Positions 21,746 through 28,525 of a stretch of 35,485 nucleotides of DNA are shown piece by piece. Origin of the DNA: a virus. Location of the stretch: the IMG/VR virus record IMGVR_UViG_3300028388_002327, positions 1 to 35,485 of that record; one strand, 5' to 3'. The number at the start of each line of letters is the position of its first letter. Position 1 is the stretch's first letter. Under the pieces are notes generated by a model, which saw only the letters and a program-made list of their open reading frames with translations, was not told the origin of the DNA and searched no databases. The position numbers were made by a program, and so were the translations under genes.

Positions 21746-22081
21746 ATGACTCAGTTCACCAACAAGGGCGGCATCTTGGGCCGCTCCATCCACGACGCGC
21801 CGGAGCTTTTTGCGTCAGAGCGCGAATATCTGCGCGCCGAGCGAATCATGGAGCGGGTCACGAAGCGCGACCTAGAGCGCGCACTGGTTGCGCTGCTGGG
21901 TGCGGTGCGTGAGGCAGACGGTCAGGCAGCCTACTTGCAGACCAAGCTGTACCGTTTGCTTTCGCCGCCCCTGGAACGCGCTCTTAAGCAGATCGCTGAG
22001 TCGCTGATTGCTGACGGCATTGATGCAGTCGGCAGCATCTTGCCCGAAGGGGCGCTGGAGATTCTGGAGGCGCAGGCATGA
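21746..22081 (+). CDS. Unknown early protein
   Basis: The product is 111 residues from ATG 21746 (GGGAGA upstream); the open frame from 21626 is in the previous gene. The middle is rich in charged helix ('YLRAERIMERVTKRDLERALVALLGAVREADGQ'), followed by a hydrophobic helix and the acidic end 'ILPEGALEILEAQA'. It overlaps the next ATG. Function unknown. Confidence 0.7.
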   Translation: MTQFTNKGGILGRSIHDAPELFASEREYLRAERIMERVTKRDLERALVALLGAVREADGQAAYLQTKLYRLLSPPLERALKQIAESLIADGIDAVGSILPEGALEILEAQA

Positions 22082-22281
22082 GCGCAGAGGACGACAAGAA
22101 AATCCGCGAGGCGTTGACGGCCGTGTGCCAGCGCGTGCACGACGGCGGCGAGTTGCTGATCTGCGCAGAAGGCGGCGAGTGGATAGCCTTAACTAGATGC
22201 GAGGGCATAGATTGGCACTTGTGCGCGGCCGAGTCACCGGAGGGCGCTTTGCTCAAGCTCGCCAAGGCGGTGCAGGCATGA
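22078..22281 (+). CDS. Unknown early protein
   Basis: The product is 67 residues (MSAEDDKKIREALTAVCQRVHDGGELLICAEGG...). It reads as a small alpha/beta domain with three cysteines. ATGA overlap at both ends. No family recognised. Confidence 0.65.
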   Translation: MSAEDDKKIREALTAVCQRVHDGGELLICAEGGEWIALTRCEGIDWHLCAAESPEGALLKLAKAVQA

Positions 22282-22352
22282 AACAGCTCGCGAACCCAGA
22301 GGCATTTGACAAGGGCGCCCGCGCTCTGCCTCGCAGGGCGAGGCGGCGATAG
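22278..22352 (+). CDS. 24-residue ORF, possibly the remnant of a broken gene
   Basis: ATG overlaps the previous stop (ATGA), giving MKQLANPEAFDKGARALPRR and a short basic end. In another frame, open sequence continues past this stop with a coherent 'EAPVPMPNPKGHSHAQV' segment up to a stop near 22520. The arrangement suggests a frameshifted or truncated gene, but it is too short to be sure. Confidence 0.35.
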   Translation: MKQLANPEAFDKGARALPRRARRR

Positions 22353-22470
22353 AAGCTCCGGTGCCCATGCCGAATCCGAAAGGGCACTCGCACGCTCAAG
22401 TGCGCGGCGGGCCATCTGATCCAGGCACGGGCCTACAGCACGGAGCCGAGGCGACGGCGAAAGCGACGCA

Positions 22471-22662
22471 TCACAGCTTATCCATTGCATCTGCGAGCGC
22501 GGCTTCTTCGGTCTGTCCGTAGCCGCGTGCGACGATACGATTACCGCCGCCGCTCCACTCCAGGACAATCGATTTCCAGCCTTGCGCGCTTTCGATTGCG
22601 TGGACCCGCAGCGCCGAATGGCGGCAGGCGTTCAGTCGTTCGGCTCGTTCCCATGCGCCCAT
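22471..22662 (-). CDS. Small unknown protein
   Basis: The product is 63 residues from ATG 22662 with GGAGAA about 6 bases upstream; the upstream extension to 22761 is rejected. 'HSALRVHAIESAQGWKSIVLEWSGGGNRIVARGYGQTEEAALADAMDKL' is a compact alpha/beta domain with an N-terminal helix. Last gene of a minus-strand group of three. No family recognised. Confidence 0.68.
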   Translation of the reverse strand: MGAWERAERLNACRHSALRVHAIESAQGWKSIVLEWSGGGNRIVARGYGQTEEAALADAMDKL

Positions 22663-22748
22663 TATTCTTCTCCGTTCGTGCGTCGTGGCTTTTAAAGCGC
22701 GCCGTTCGTCAAGCTGACGGACGGCCTTGGACGTCTCGCGCCCTGTCT

Positions 22749-22895
22749 TCACACCGCCCACCGTTGCGCGGCCGTCCAGGCTTCGAGGTAGCGAGTGTGC
22801 TCGCTGATCTTTACTCCCCGGAAGTACAGCGCCCAGCCGCTCTCGGTCTGCTGAGCGTCGATGGGGGTTCCTGTAATGCGTCCGCTGAGTTTCAT
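22749..22895 (-). CDS. 48-residue protein
   Basis: ATG 22895 to TGA 22749 encodes MKLSGRITGTPIDAQQTESG and 28 further residues. AGGAG lies 8 bases upstream of the ATG. The gene fits neatly between its neighbours on the same strand, which would otherwise leave a 260-bp hole. Composition is ordinary for the genome. Function unknown. Confidence 0.65.
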   Translation of the reverse strand: MKLSGRITGTPIDAQQTESGWALYFRGVKISEHTRYLEAWTAAQRWAV

Positions 22896-22922
22896 TGTCG
22901 GTGCTCCTGTCCGTGCGCGGCC

Positions 22923-23156
22923 TCAGAGGCCGCGGGCTGCGAGTTCGGCTGCGACTTCGTCGTAGCGTCGGAGAGCGTCTTCGAGGGCCCGGCGAGCTGC
23001 CGCAAGACGCTCGACGCCGCGGCCGTTCTCGATCACCAGATCATCGAGGAGAGCAATCTCTCGACGATGGCGAGCGATCGTTTCCTCATGGCGCTTGCAG
23101 ATCAGTTCGAGGGTCGCCGTCTCGAAGGTGCGGAAGTAGCGGGTCGCTGCGGTCAT
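22923..23156 (-). CDS. Coiled-coil protein of unknown function
   Basis: The product is 77 residues. It is nearly all charged helix with heptad spacing (LICKRHEETIARHRREIALLDDLV, LAAARRALEDALRRYDEVAAELA). AGGA lies about 9 bases upstream. First gene of the minus-strand group behind the 23193-23232 control site. Confidence 0.72.
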   Translation of the reverse strand: MTAATRYFRTFETATLELICKRHEETIARHRREIALLDDLVIENGRGVERLAAARRALEDALRRYDEVAAELAARGL

Positions 23157-23192
23157 GGGTCTGTCCTCGTTTCGCCTGTGACGCCCCGTGCG

Positions 23193-23232
23193 TCGATGGG
23201 TGTATCAAGCCCCATCGAGCGCAGATGGTCAA
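23193..23232 (-). promoter_or_regulatory. Leftward promoter with palindromic operator
   Basis: On the minus strand TTGACC (23232-23227) is followed after 18 bases by TTGATA (23208-23203), a weak -10. The perfect inverted repeat TCGATGGG-N10-CCCATCGA (23193-23218) covers the spacer and -10. It would control the 23156-22471 genes. Confidence 0.5.
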
Positions 23233-23276
23233 GCCTTTTATGGCGACCGTTTGTCATGCTGACGAGCGGCCATGTG

Positions 23277-23315
23277 TTCCAATCGGTCGCGCCCTGCAGG
23301 TATAGTCGCGATACC
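23277..23315 (+). promoter_or_regulatory. Rightward promoter with operator over the -10
   Basis: TATAGT (23301-23306) is a good -10, with TTCCAA (23277-23282) 18 bases upstream as a weak -35. GGTAT-N7-ATACC (23299-23315) is an inverted repeat centred on the -10, fitting autoregulation by the helix-turn-helix gene at 23336. Confidence 0.5.
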
Positions 23316-23335
23316 ACAACGGAGGATCAGTGCAA

Positions 23336-23584
23336 ATGACAGAAGGCGAGAAGATGGTTGAGAGCTGGCACTACGTCCGAAAGCAGCTGGGGCTGCGTAA
23401 GGGCCAGTGGAACCAGATCAGTCGCGACACCGGCCTGTCCTTCAACTGGGTTCGCAAGGCCGGCCGAGGAGAGTTGCGGTCTCCTGGCGTTCATAATCTC
23501 GCGATCATGGTCGACTACCTGAGAGAGAAGGAAGAGAGAAACCCTGCCAAGTCGGTCAAAGTATGGGGGAGTTCGTCCGACTGA
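23336..23584 (+). CDS. Small helix-turn-helix regulator
   Basis: The product is 82 residues from ATG 23336, which has GGAGGA 9 bases upstream. 'WNQISRDTGLSFNWVRKAGRGEL' is a helix-turn-helix (recognition helix near SFNWVRKAG), a form seen in small phage regulators of the repressor type. A basic C-terminus follows. It stands alone between a promoter/operator and a bidirectional terminator. Confidence 0.8.
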   Translation: MTEGEKMVESWHYVRKQLGLRKGQWNQISRDTGLSFNWVRKAGRGELRSPGVHNLAIMVDYLREKEERNPAKSVKVWGSSSD

Positions 23585-23596
23585 CTACAGGAAGGA

Positions 23597-23618
23597 AGGG
23601 AGGGCAAAAGCCCTCCCT
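23597..23618. terminator. Bidirectional terminator hairpin
   Basis: AGGGAGGGC (23597-23605), loop AAAA, GCCCTCCCT (23610-23618): nine perfect pairs. It lies between convergent genes at 23584 (plus) and 23628 (minus). There is no clear U-run on the plus side; the minus side is followed by TTCCTTCC. Confidence 0.75.
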
Positions 23619-23627
23619 CCGACCAGC

Positions 23628-23822
23628 CTAGAACGGCGCTTCTCCGATGTTGCGCGGGGCGCAATACTCGCGCTCGTGCCAGTAGTGCAACTCAAGTTGC
23701 CGGGCCTCTGGGCGAAGGTATATCCATTCCGGTATGGGCTCGCCGCGCACTGCGGCATCCCTTACGCGCATTTCGTTCTCGCGCAACTGCATCACCTTCC
23801 TGTGTAATTCCTTCGGGTTCAT
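23628..23822 (-). CDS. Small unknown protein
   Basis: The product is 64 residues (MNPKELHRKVMQLRENEMRVRDAAVRG...). Charged helix at the start, then 'IPEWIYLRPEARQLELHYWHEREY'. ATG overlaps the upstream gene's stop. No family recognised. Confidence 0.68.
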   Translation of the reverse strand: MNPKELHRKVMQLRENEMRVRDAAVRGEPIPEWIYLRPEARQLELHYWHEREYCAPRNIGEAPF

Positions 23823-24043
23823 CGCCGCGCCTCCTCTGCCATGCGCTCATCAACTTCAATGCCGACGATCATCTCGACCAGCTTCGAGTCAGCTGCAATG
23901 GCCTTGTGCAGGCGCAAGATTCCCTCCTCCGTCAACTTCGGCAGGTGAATGTCTAGCAGATCGCACCAGGCCCGCCGGCCTTCCAACAGTGCATAAATGT
24001 AGCGGCGCGACTGCCGCTCGATTATCGCTTCCGTGTCCAGCAT
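23819..24043 (-). CDS. Unknown early protein
   Basis: The product is 74 residues from ATG 24043 with GAGAGGA about 8 bases upstream; the longer frame to 24115 would cross the promoter and is rejected. Helical, acidic and basic residues mixed ('MLDTEAIIERQSRRYIYALLEGRRAW'). First gene of a leftward pair behind the GACAA control region. Confidence 0.68.
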   Translation of the reverse strand: MLDTEAIIERQSRRYIYALLEGRRAWCDLLDIHLPKLTEEGILRLHKAIAADSKLVEMIVGIEVDERMAEEARR

Positions 24044-24078
24044 ACCTCGCGTCCTCTCGCGGGTTGAGTAGAGTGCCA

Positions 24079-24166
24079 ACAGTACCGACCGCGACCAGAC
24101 AATGACAACGGTCACTTACGACCGCCCGACAAGCGGTCGACAATTGTCGGCTCGGGCGGGTAGAGT
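24079..24166. promoter_or_regulatory. Divergent promoters with a GACAA half-site cluster
   Basis: Leftward: TTGTCA (24108-24103) and TACTGT (24084-24079), spacer 18. Rightward: TCGACA (24137-24142) and TAGAGT (24161-24166), spacer 18. GACAA occurs at 24098, 24104, 24128 and 24139 and its complement at 24144-24148; the last two form the perfect palindrome CGACAATTGTCG (24138-24149). Both -35 elements lie inside these sites, so one regulator could control both directions. Confidence 0.6.
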
Positions 24167-24197
24167 TCACCTCACCACTGCTGCGGGATCGGAAGCG

Positions 24198-24407
24198 ATG
24201 AGACCCAAACCATATGAAATCATTCGCCGACTGGGCGGGCCATCCAAGGTCGCGCGCGACCTGGACGTGAAGCGCAACAATATTTACAAGTGGATCGAGC
24301 GCGGCTCGATACCCGAGCGCGTGTTGTGGCGCATCCTGCATGTATACGGCGAGGACGTGCTCACGGCCCAAAAGCTCGGCCTGCCTGAGCTTGAGCGGGC
24401 GAAATGA
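24198..24407 (+). CDS. Cro/YdaS-like helix-turn-helix regulator
   Basis: The product is 69 residues from ATG 24198; the frame from 24102 covers the operator. 'IIRRLGGPSKVARDLDVKRNNIYKWIERGSIPERVLWRIL' is a Cro-type helix-turn-helix with the recognition helix near KRNNIYKWIERG. It is the best candidate to bind the GACAA cluster just upstream. An ATGA overlap leads to a 23-residue membrane peptide. Confidence 0.87.
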   Translation: MRPKPYEIIRRLGGPSKVARDLDVKRNNIYKWIERGSIPERVLWRILHVYGEDVLTAQKLGLPELERAK

Positions 24408-24475
24408 TCTGGTTCGCGATAGGCGCGGTCGTCTATTGCGCCATCTTGTATTCGGTGCCGCCAGAGGAGGATTAG
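24404..24475 (+). CDS. 23-residue single-span membrane peptide
   Basis: ATG overlaps the regulator's stop, and the frame encodes a hydrophobic stretch (MIWFAIGAVVYCAILYSV) followed by PPEED. It would be a single membrane helix with an acidic tail. AGGAGG at its 3' end is the ribosome site for the next gene. Its close coupling suggests real translation, but the length leaves doubt. Confidence 0.5.
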   Translation: MIWFAIGAVVYCAILYSVPPEED

Positions 24476-24479
24476 GGCC

Positions 24480-24752
24480 TTGGATAAGCACCTATCCAAT
24501 GCCGCGAAGAAGGCGAGGCTAAAGGGCGCGGCGTCTCGCAAGAAGCGTGACGAACGCATACGCGCCGCCCACTATGAAGGGATCACGGCCTCGGAGCTGG
24601 CCGAGTTGACTGGTTACGCTGTCGGGACAATCTACAACCTCGGGCGCGAGCTTGGGCTTAATCTGGCTCGAACAGAGCCGAAGGCGCCGCCGCCCGAAGA
24701 CACCGCGACAGCGATCGACCCTCAAGGCTGGGCGCGGAAACCTTGGCGATGA
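24480..24752 (+). CDS. Helix-turn-helix DNA-binding protein
   Basis: The product is 90 residues from TTG 24480, with AGGAGG (24465-24470) 9 bases upstream. Basic N-terminus (MDKHLSNAAKKARLKGAASRKKRDERIR), then 'HYEGITASELAELTGYAVGTIYNLGREL', a sigma-region-4 or resolvase-like helix-turn-helix. It may be a late or early gene activator. The end is Pro-rich. Confidence 0.75.
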   Translation: MDKHLSNAAKKARLKGAASRKKRDERIRAAHYEGITASELAELTGYAVGTIYNLGRELGLNLARTEPKAPPPEDTATAIDPQGWARKPWR

Positions 24753-24798
24753 TCAGGGCGGGGTATCATCGGGCCGCGCCATGCAGAGGAATAGACGC

Positions 24799-25008
24799 AT
24801 GATCTGGTTCGTCGATCTCACGCTACACCCGCTAGTTCCGATCCGGCGCCGAGTCGTGCCGTCTTCTGCGCGGGCGGTTCAAGGTATGGCCTGGAGCGGG
24901 ACTAAGGTGCTTTCCCGGTGCATTCCGGATAGCACGCCGTCTCGGTTCTGGGTTAACGCAACCTCGGCCCGAGAGGCCCTCCAGATCGCTCAAGAACTTG
25001 CGGGATGA
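24799..25008 (+). CDS. Small unknown protein
   Basis: The product is 69 residues from ATG 24799, with AGAGGA 8 bases upstream (a further ATG at 24781 is possible). 'MIWFVDLTLHPLVPIRRRVV' then 'FWVNATSAREALQIAQELAG' gives a beta-alpha pattern like small phage proteins of unknown function. Confidence 0.68.
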   Translation: MIWFVDLTLHPLVPIRRRVVPSSARAVQGMAWSGTKVLSRCIPDSTPSRFWVNATSAREALQIAQELAG

Positions 25009-25021
25009 TCGCGGTCAGGCA

Positions 25022-25216
25022 TTAAGAAATCTTATCCTCGGCGCTGACAACCCGCTCCCGCCCGACCGCCCGATCAAACCATCCGCAGTTCGGACAATAC
25101 CAGCCGACGCGGATGCAAGTCGTCGGCTCTTCCTCCCCACTTCGGTGAAACTTCAGAATCTGGCGGGCCGTTTCGCCACAAGGGCAAGGCTTCTCCAACA
25201 TGCTAGAGCGTGACAT
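25022..25216 (-). CDS. Zinc-ribbon protein
   Basis: The product is 64 residues. CPCG near the start and CPNCGWF about 30 residues later form a four-cysteine zinc-ribbon. ATG 25216 has AGGA upstream; an internal ATG at 25201 is possible. The 5' end overlaps the divergent nuclease gene by 17 bases. Zinc-ribbons of this kind may bind DNA or proteins; role unknown. Confidence 0.72.
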   Translation of the reverse strand: MSRSSMLEKPCPCGETARQILKFHRSGEEEPTTCIRVGWYCPNCGWFDRAVGRERVVSAEDKIS

Positions 25217-25484
25217 TCAGCGGAAAGTCCTAAACAGGCTCAGAGACGAGCCAGGGTGCTGGGCCGTCAAGGTTATCGCGGCAAACCGAAACGGGACACC
25301 AGACATTCTCGCTTGCGTCCGCGGTCGCTTTCTGGCCATAGAGGTGAAGGGCCCGAAGGGCAAAACCTCCGCCCTGCAGGACCACCAGATTAGAACGATC
25401 TCGCAGTGCGGAGGTGAGGCCGTCGTCGTCAGGTCCGTACAGGAGATCGAGTCGCTTCTGAGCGCCATTCCCGAAAAGCTCTAA
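25200..25484 (+). CDS. VRR-NUC-type nuclease
   Basis: The product is 94 residues. 'GTPDILACVRGRFLAIEVKGPKG' carries the PD-(D/E)xK core, with Asp35, Glu48 and Lys50, followed by Gln in 'LQDHQ'. Stand-alone VRR-NUC proteins are common in phages next to SF2 helicases and probably act on branched or replicating DNA. Its last 56 bases overlap the 3' end of the helicase gene on the other strand. Confidence 0.9.
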   Translation: MLERDIQRKVLNRLRDEPGCWAVKVIAANRNGTPDILACVRGRFLAIEVKGPKGKTSALQDHQIRTISQCGGEAVVVRSVQEIESLLSAIPEKL

Positions 25485-26634
25485 GGTTAAAGTCTCTTTT
25501 CCCTGAGACCGACTCATACACCGCCTGGCTGATCCCTCCGTCCGTCACGATATGGTGAACGGTTCGGCCTCCCTCCTGATCCATCCGCACGCTCCGTTCA
25601 CGCCTCTGCACGAACTTCGCGCCGCTGTAGTCAGTGTTGACGACAACGTGATACTCGAACCCGCTCAGGTCGACGCCTTCTGCGTGCGCGTTGGAGCTGA
25701 AGACGTGAGGATAGAGCGGCCCGAACTTCTCCCGAGTCGCCCGGTAGTGGCACATGATCGCCGTGCGATCCGGACTAAACCGCCCCAGGCAGTAGTCGAG
25801 CACCTCCCTGTTCGGCAGAATCTGGATGTGCCCGCACGGTTCTGCGATCGCGCCCGTCTCTATCTGGTGCAGCGCAGCGCGCACGGCCATGTCGGACTCT
25901 AGCGGCCATCCTGCGTCAACGCCCGGAAAGAAGCTCTCCCGAGCGATGTAGTTCAGGTTCTCAAGGGTCCAGGCATCCAGCTCGACAACGTGCACACGGT
26001 CCCGCGCGCCCTGCGTGATCCCGGCATCCGCCTGCGTCATCGTCACGGTGACATGGCCGATCTCTTCGAGCAGCCCGCTTTTAGCCTTGTCATATTGCTC
26101 GACCTGACGGGGCCCGACCCAGCGCTCACTCGGAATGCCCCACGCGCGCCAGAACTGATAGAAGTTCCTGAACTTCGAGAACGGACCGTGCTTACTTATC
26201 GCCGTCTGATGATAGATCGCGAGAGGTGTCTCGACCACCGGCGTCCCGCTCAGGCAAATCAACGGCTCGTGCCAAGCGATGGCCCTGATCGTCCGGAATC
26301 GCTGCGTCGGCCGCCCGCGGTTCCCGAGGTTGTGCGCTTCGTCGAGGATCACTAGATCGAAGTCGCCGGCCCGCAGTTTGCCGGCCTGCTCGTAGTTCGT
26401 CACGCAGACGTCGCCAACGTAGCCACTGTCCGCGATCTCGGAGTGCCACCCAGGGATGGCGTTCTTCTTCGTCAGGACGAGCAGGCAATGAACGCCCATC
26501 CGTTCTGCAACGTAAAGAGCCGTGCGAGTCTTACCTGAGCGAGGCTCGCCGGCCAGATAGGCGAAGCGGCGAAAGGAGACCAGGTCATAGACCCGGTCCC
26601 CCGCCGCCCGCTGGTGCGGCTTCACGTCGATCAA
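25429..26634 (-). CDS. SF2 (SNF2-like) phage helicase
   Basis: The product is 401 residues from TTG 26634, overlapping the previous stop (TTGA). Walker A GEPRSGKT at 29-36, DEAH at 98-101, SGTP at 129-132 and a motif VI-like 'QRRERSVRMDQ' near residue 350. ATP-driven DNA translocation or remodelling during replication or recombination is expected. It follows nuclease and ssDNA-binding candidates in one leftward operon. Confidence 0.92.
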   Translation of the reverse strand: MIDVKPHQRAAGDRVYDLVSFRRFAYLAGEPRSGKTRTALYVAERMGVHCLLVLTKKNAIPGWHSEIADSGYVGDVCVTNYEQAGKLRAGDFDLVILDEAHNLGNRGRPTQRFRTIRAIAWHEPLICLSGTPVVETPLAIYHQTAISKHGPFSKFRNFYQFWRAWGIPSERWVGPRQVEQYDKAKSGLLEEIGHVTVTMTQADAGITQGARDRVHVVELDAWTLENLNYIARESFFPGVDAGWPLESDMAVRAALHQIETGAIAEPCGHIQILPNREVLDYCLGRFSPDRTAIMCHYRATREKFGPLYPHVFSSNAHAEGVDLSGFEYHVVVNTDYSGAKFVQRRERSVRMDQEGGRTVHHIVTDGGISQAVYESVSGKRDFNLRAFREWRSEATRSPVRT

Positions 26635-27167
26635 AAGGGAACGCGCTCCGCGTCGCCCACGAGATTATCCCCGCTGTCGACCGCACCGAAGTCGTCGTCG
26701 GAGTATCCCTCGCCGCCACCAAAAGCATCACCGTCACGAGCGAACTGGATACCGTTTAGCTGGCAGCTGATAAAGTCCCCGTAGTCGTTCGTGTAAGCAC
26801 TAAGCGTCACGCTGGCGTTAACGTAGCAGCCCGCGTAAGGCCGGCCGTCCTGCTCCTGCAGCACCGATTTGTCGCGATCGAGGATAACCGGCCGCTTCTT
26901 TGTCGCGGCCTTCAGGGACCAGTGCCCGGCATACCCTTCATAGTCCTTCTTGTCGCCGTCGTGGAGAGGAAGCCCGGCCTGGGCCCACTTCTCCCCGAAC
27001 TTGGCTGCCCCGACCGACTTAACAGCGTCCTGCACGGCCTTCGCCTGCTCGGTTCCCTTCTCGACCAGGAAGGTTGCCTCGAAGCGATCTTGCGACTTCC
27101 CCTTGTACTGCGCGAACTCCCAAATGCTGGGAAACGAAAGGCGAACGTTCGTGAGTATCAGTTTCAT
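26631..27167 (-). CDS. DUF2815-type single-stranded DNA-binding protein
   Basis: The product is 178 residues from ATG 27167, with GAAGGA about 8 bases upstream; the upstream extension to 27242 is rejected. 'KLILTNVRLSFPSIWEF', 'RFEATFLVEKGTEQAKAV', 'YEGYAGHWSLKAATKKRPVILD' and 'GCYVNASVTLSAYTN' match the DUF2815 pattern, considered OB-fold ssDNA-binding proteins of phages. The acidic C-terminal tail (GYSDDDFGAVDSGDN) is typical of such proteins. It sits between a nuclease and a helicase. Confidence 0.88.
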   Translation of the reverse strand: MKLILTNVRLSFPSIWEFAQYKGKSQDRFEATFLVEKGTEQAKAVQDAVKSVGAAKFGEKWAQAGLPLHDGDKKDYEGYAGHWSLKAATKKRPVILDRDKSVLQEQDGRPYAGCYVNASVTLSAYTNDYGDFISCQLNGIQFARDGDAFGGGEGYSDDDFGAVDSGDNLVGDAERVPF

Positions 27168-27171
27168 GCTT

Positions 27172-28299
27172 TCAGTCCTTCTCAGTTGTGATGGCAGCGA
27201 AGTCCTCCGCCGCCGGTTCAATGGCGGGCCGCTTGTCATCAAGCCCGACCAGTTTCGGTGCGAACTGCACCGTGCTCGTGTAGCGCGAGGTCATCTTCTT
27301 GCCAATCACCTTTTCGGCCTCAGTGATCGAAATCAGCTGCTCGCGTACCACCTCGCTCCCGTAGATGCTGCGCAATTGCTCTAGCGCGTCGTCGTTCCAG
27401 CGTCGACGTGCTGCGCCCTCGACCAGCTTCGTCCCTGCGATAGGGGTGCCGGCCTGAACCCGCTGCACGGCGTACTCACACAAACGCTTCATCCACCGCT
27501 CGACCTCGGCCCGACGAAGCACGACGGTCGCCAGGGCCTCGTCAGTCATCGCGTCCGGGTCTGGCAGATCATCAAAGTCACCACCAATGGTCGCGACCAT
27601 TTGACGATGCAGGGCCGAACAGGTCGGCGCTGCGCGGCACCATCGACAGTTCGACTCGCTGGGCCGGAAGACGGGGCTCGGCCCTAGCGCCTCCGCAGCA
27701 GCGCGGGCCAGCTCATCGCCAAAAGCGTAGAGTTCTGTCGGCTCAATGGCGCACTCGCTGGACTCCGCGAGCGATGGCTGGCAGATGTGCAGAAGGACCC
27801 ATTCGGGGCGGAATTTGCGCCGAGCGACCAGTGTTCCACGCCCGGCCTCGCACATCGCGCCGAGGGCATACGCCATAAGCTGCGGGTTTGCCTCTGCCCG
27901 CACGGGGTGTCGGCCCGTCTTCAGGTCAACAACGTGAAGCTCATAGGCGCCCGACTGCCGGCCCAGTCCGAAAACGATCGCATCCGCCGTGCCGAACATG
28001 CCCGGAACCCATCTCTCCAGGCTGACGCGCTGCTCGACGAGCAGCGTCGGGTCTCGAAGCGACGCGCAAACTTCGGAGATGTAGTCGAGGTATGGCTGTA
28101 GCATGGGCGCGTCGTCTTCGTCGGGCTCGAAGCCCGTACGCAAGCACGACTCGGCCGCCCGGTGGTAGGCGTCGCCCTGCATGGCCGCGGGGTTTGCCGG
28201 CCCCTCCTCAATGCCCCGACTGGCCTGGACGGACGCAGTGCAGGCGTCCTCGCCCATGATGCGGTGAAGCATAGATGGGCTGATTTCCGAATGTTCCAT
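27172..28299 (-). CDS. DUF2800-type RecB/Cas4-like nuclease
   Basis: The product is 375 residues from ATG 28299 (GGAGAGGG upstream); the longer frame crosses the divergent promoter region. His near 46, Asp106 in GTADAIVF, Asp125 and Lys127 in VVDLKTG and Gln140 form the PD-(D/E)xK active site. Cys20 with Cys218, Cys221 and Cys227 match the four-cysteine layout of Fe-S nucleases such as Cas4 and AddB; a cluster is inferred. Probably a recombination exonuclease paired with the DUF2815 protein. Confidence 0.9.
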   Translation of the reverse strand: MEHSEISPSMLHRIMGEDACTASVQASRGIEEGPANPAAMQGDAYHRAAESCLRTGFEPDEDDAPMLQPYLDYISEVCASLRDPTLLVEQRVSLERWVPGMFGTADAIVFGLGRQSGAYELHVVDLKTGRHPVRAEANPQLMAYALGAMCEAGRGTLVARRKFRPEWVLLHICQPSLAESSECAIEPTELYAFGDELARAAAEALGPSPVFRPSESNCRWCRAAPTCSALHRQMVATIGGDFDDLPDPDAMTDEALATVVLRRAEVERWMKRLCEYAVQRVQAGTPIAGTKLVEGAARRRWNDDALEQLRSIYGSEVVREQLISITEAEKVIGKKMTSRYTSTVQFAPKLVGLDDKRPAIEPAAEDFAAITTEKD

Positions 28300-28416
28300 C
28301 TGCCCTCTCCAGTGACAAATGACTGAACGGAGGCCCACCATACACGACCTGAAGCGGGCAAACACACCGGCCGACAAACGGTAGAGCGGCCGCCTGTCGG
28401 CTCGATCTGTAACCAA

Positions 28417-28487
28417 TTGACCTTTCGAAACGGGCGCGCGTAGGGTTCCCGTCCCGCCCCGCAAATCCCTAACGGGACGTGCGGGAC
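28417..28487 (+). promoter_or_regulatory. Rightward promoter with GTCCCG/CGGGAC sites before the primase
   Basis: TTGACC (28417-28422) and TAGGGT (28441-28446) with an 18-bp spacer form a plausible promoter. GTCCCG (28451-28456) and two direct CGGGAC copies 9 bp apart (28473-28478, 28482-28487) form inverted and direct repeats. CGGGAC recurs twice at 30695-30705. The sites could be operators or iterons. The divergent leftward promoter was not resolved. Confidence 0.5.
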
Positions 28488-28525
28488 ACTTGTACCCCAA
28501 CGGAGAGAAGACGAGGAGGACCCGC

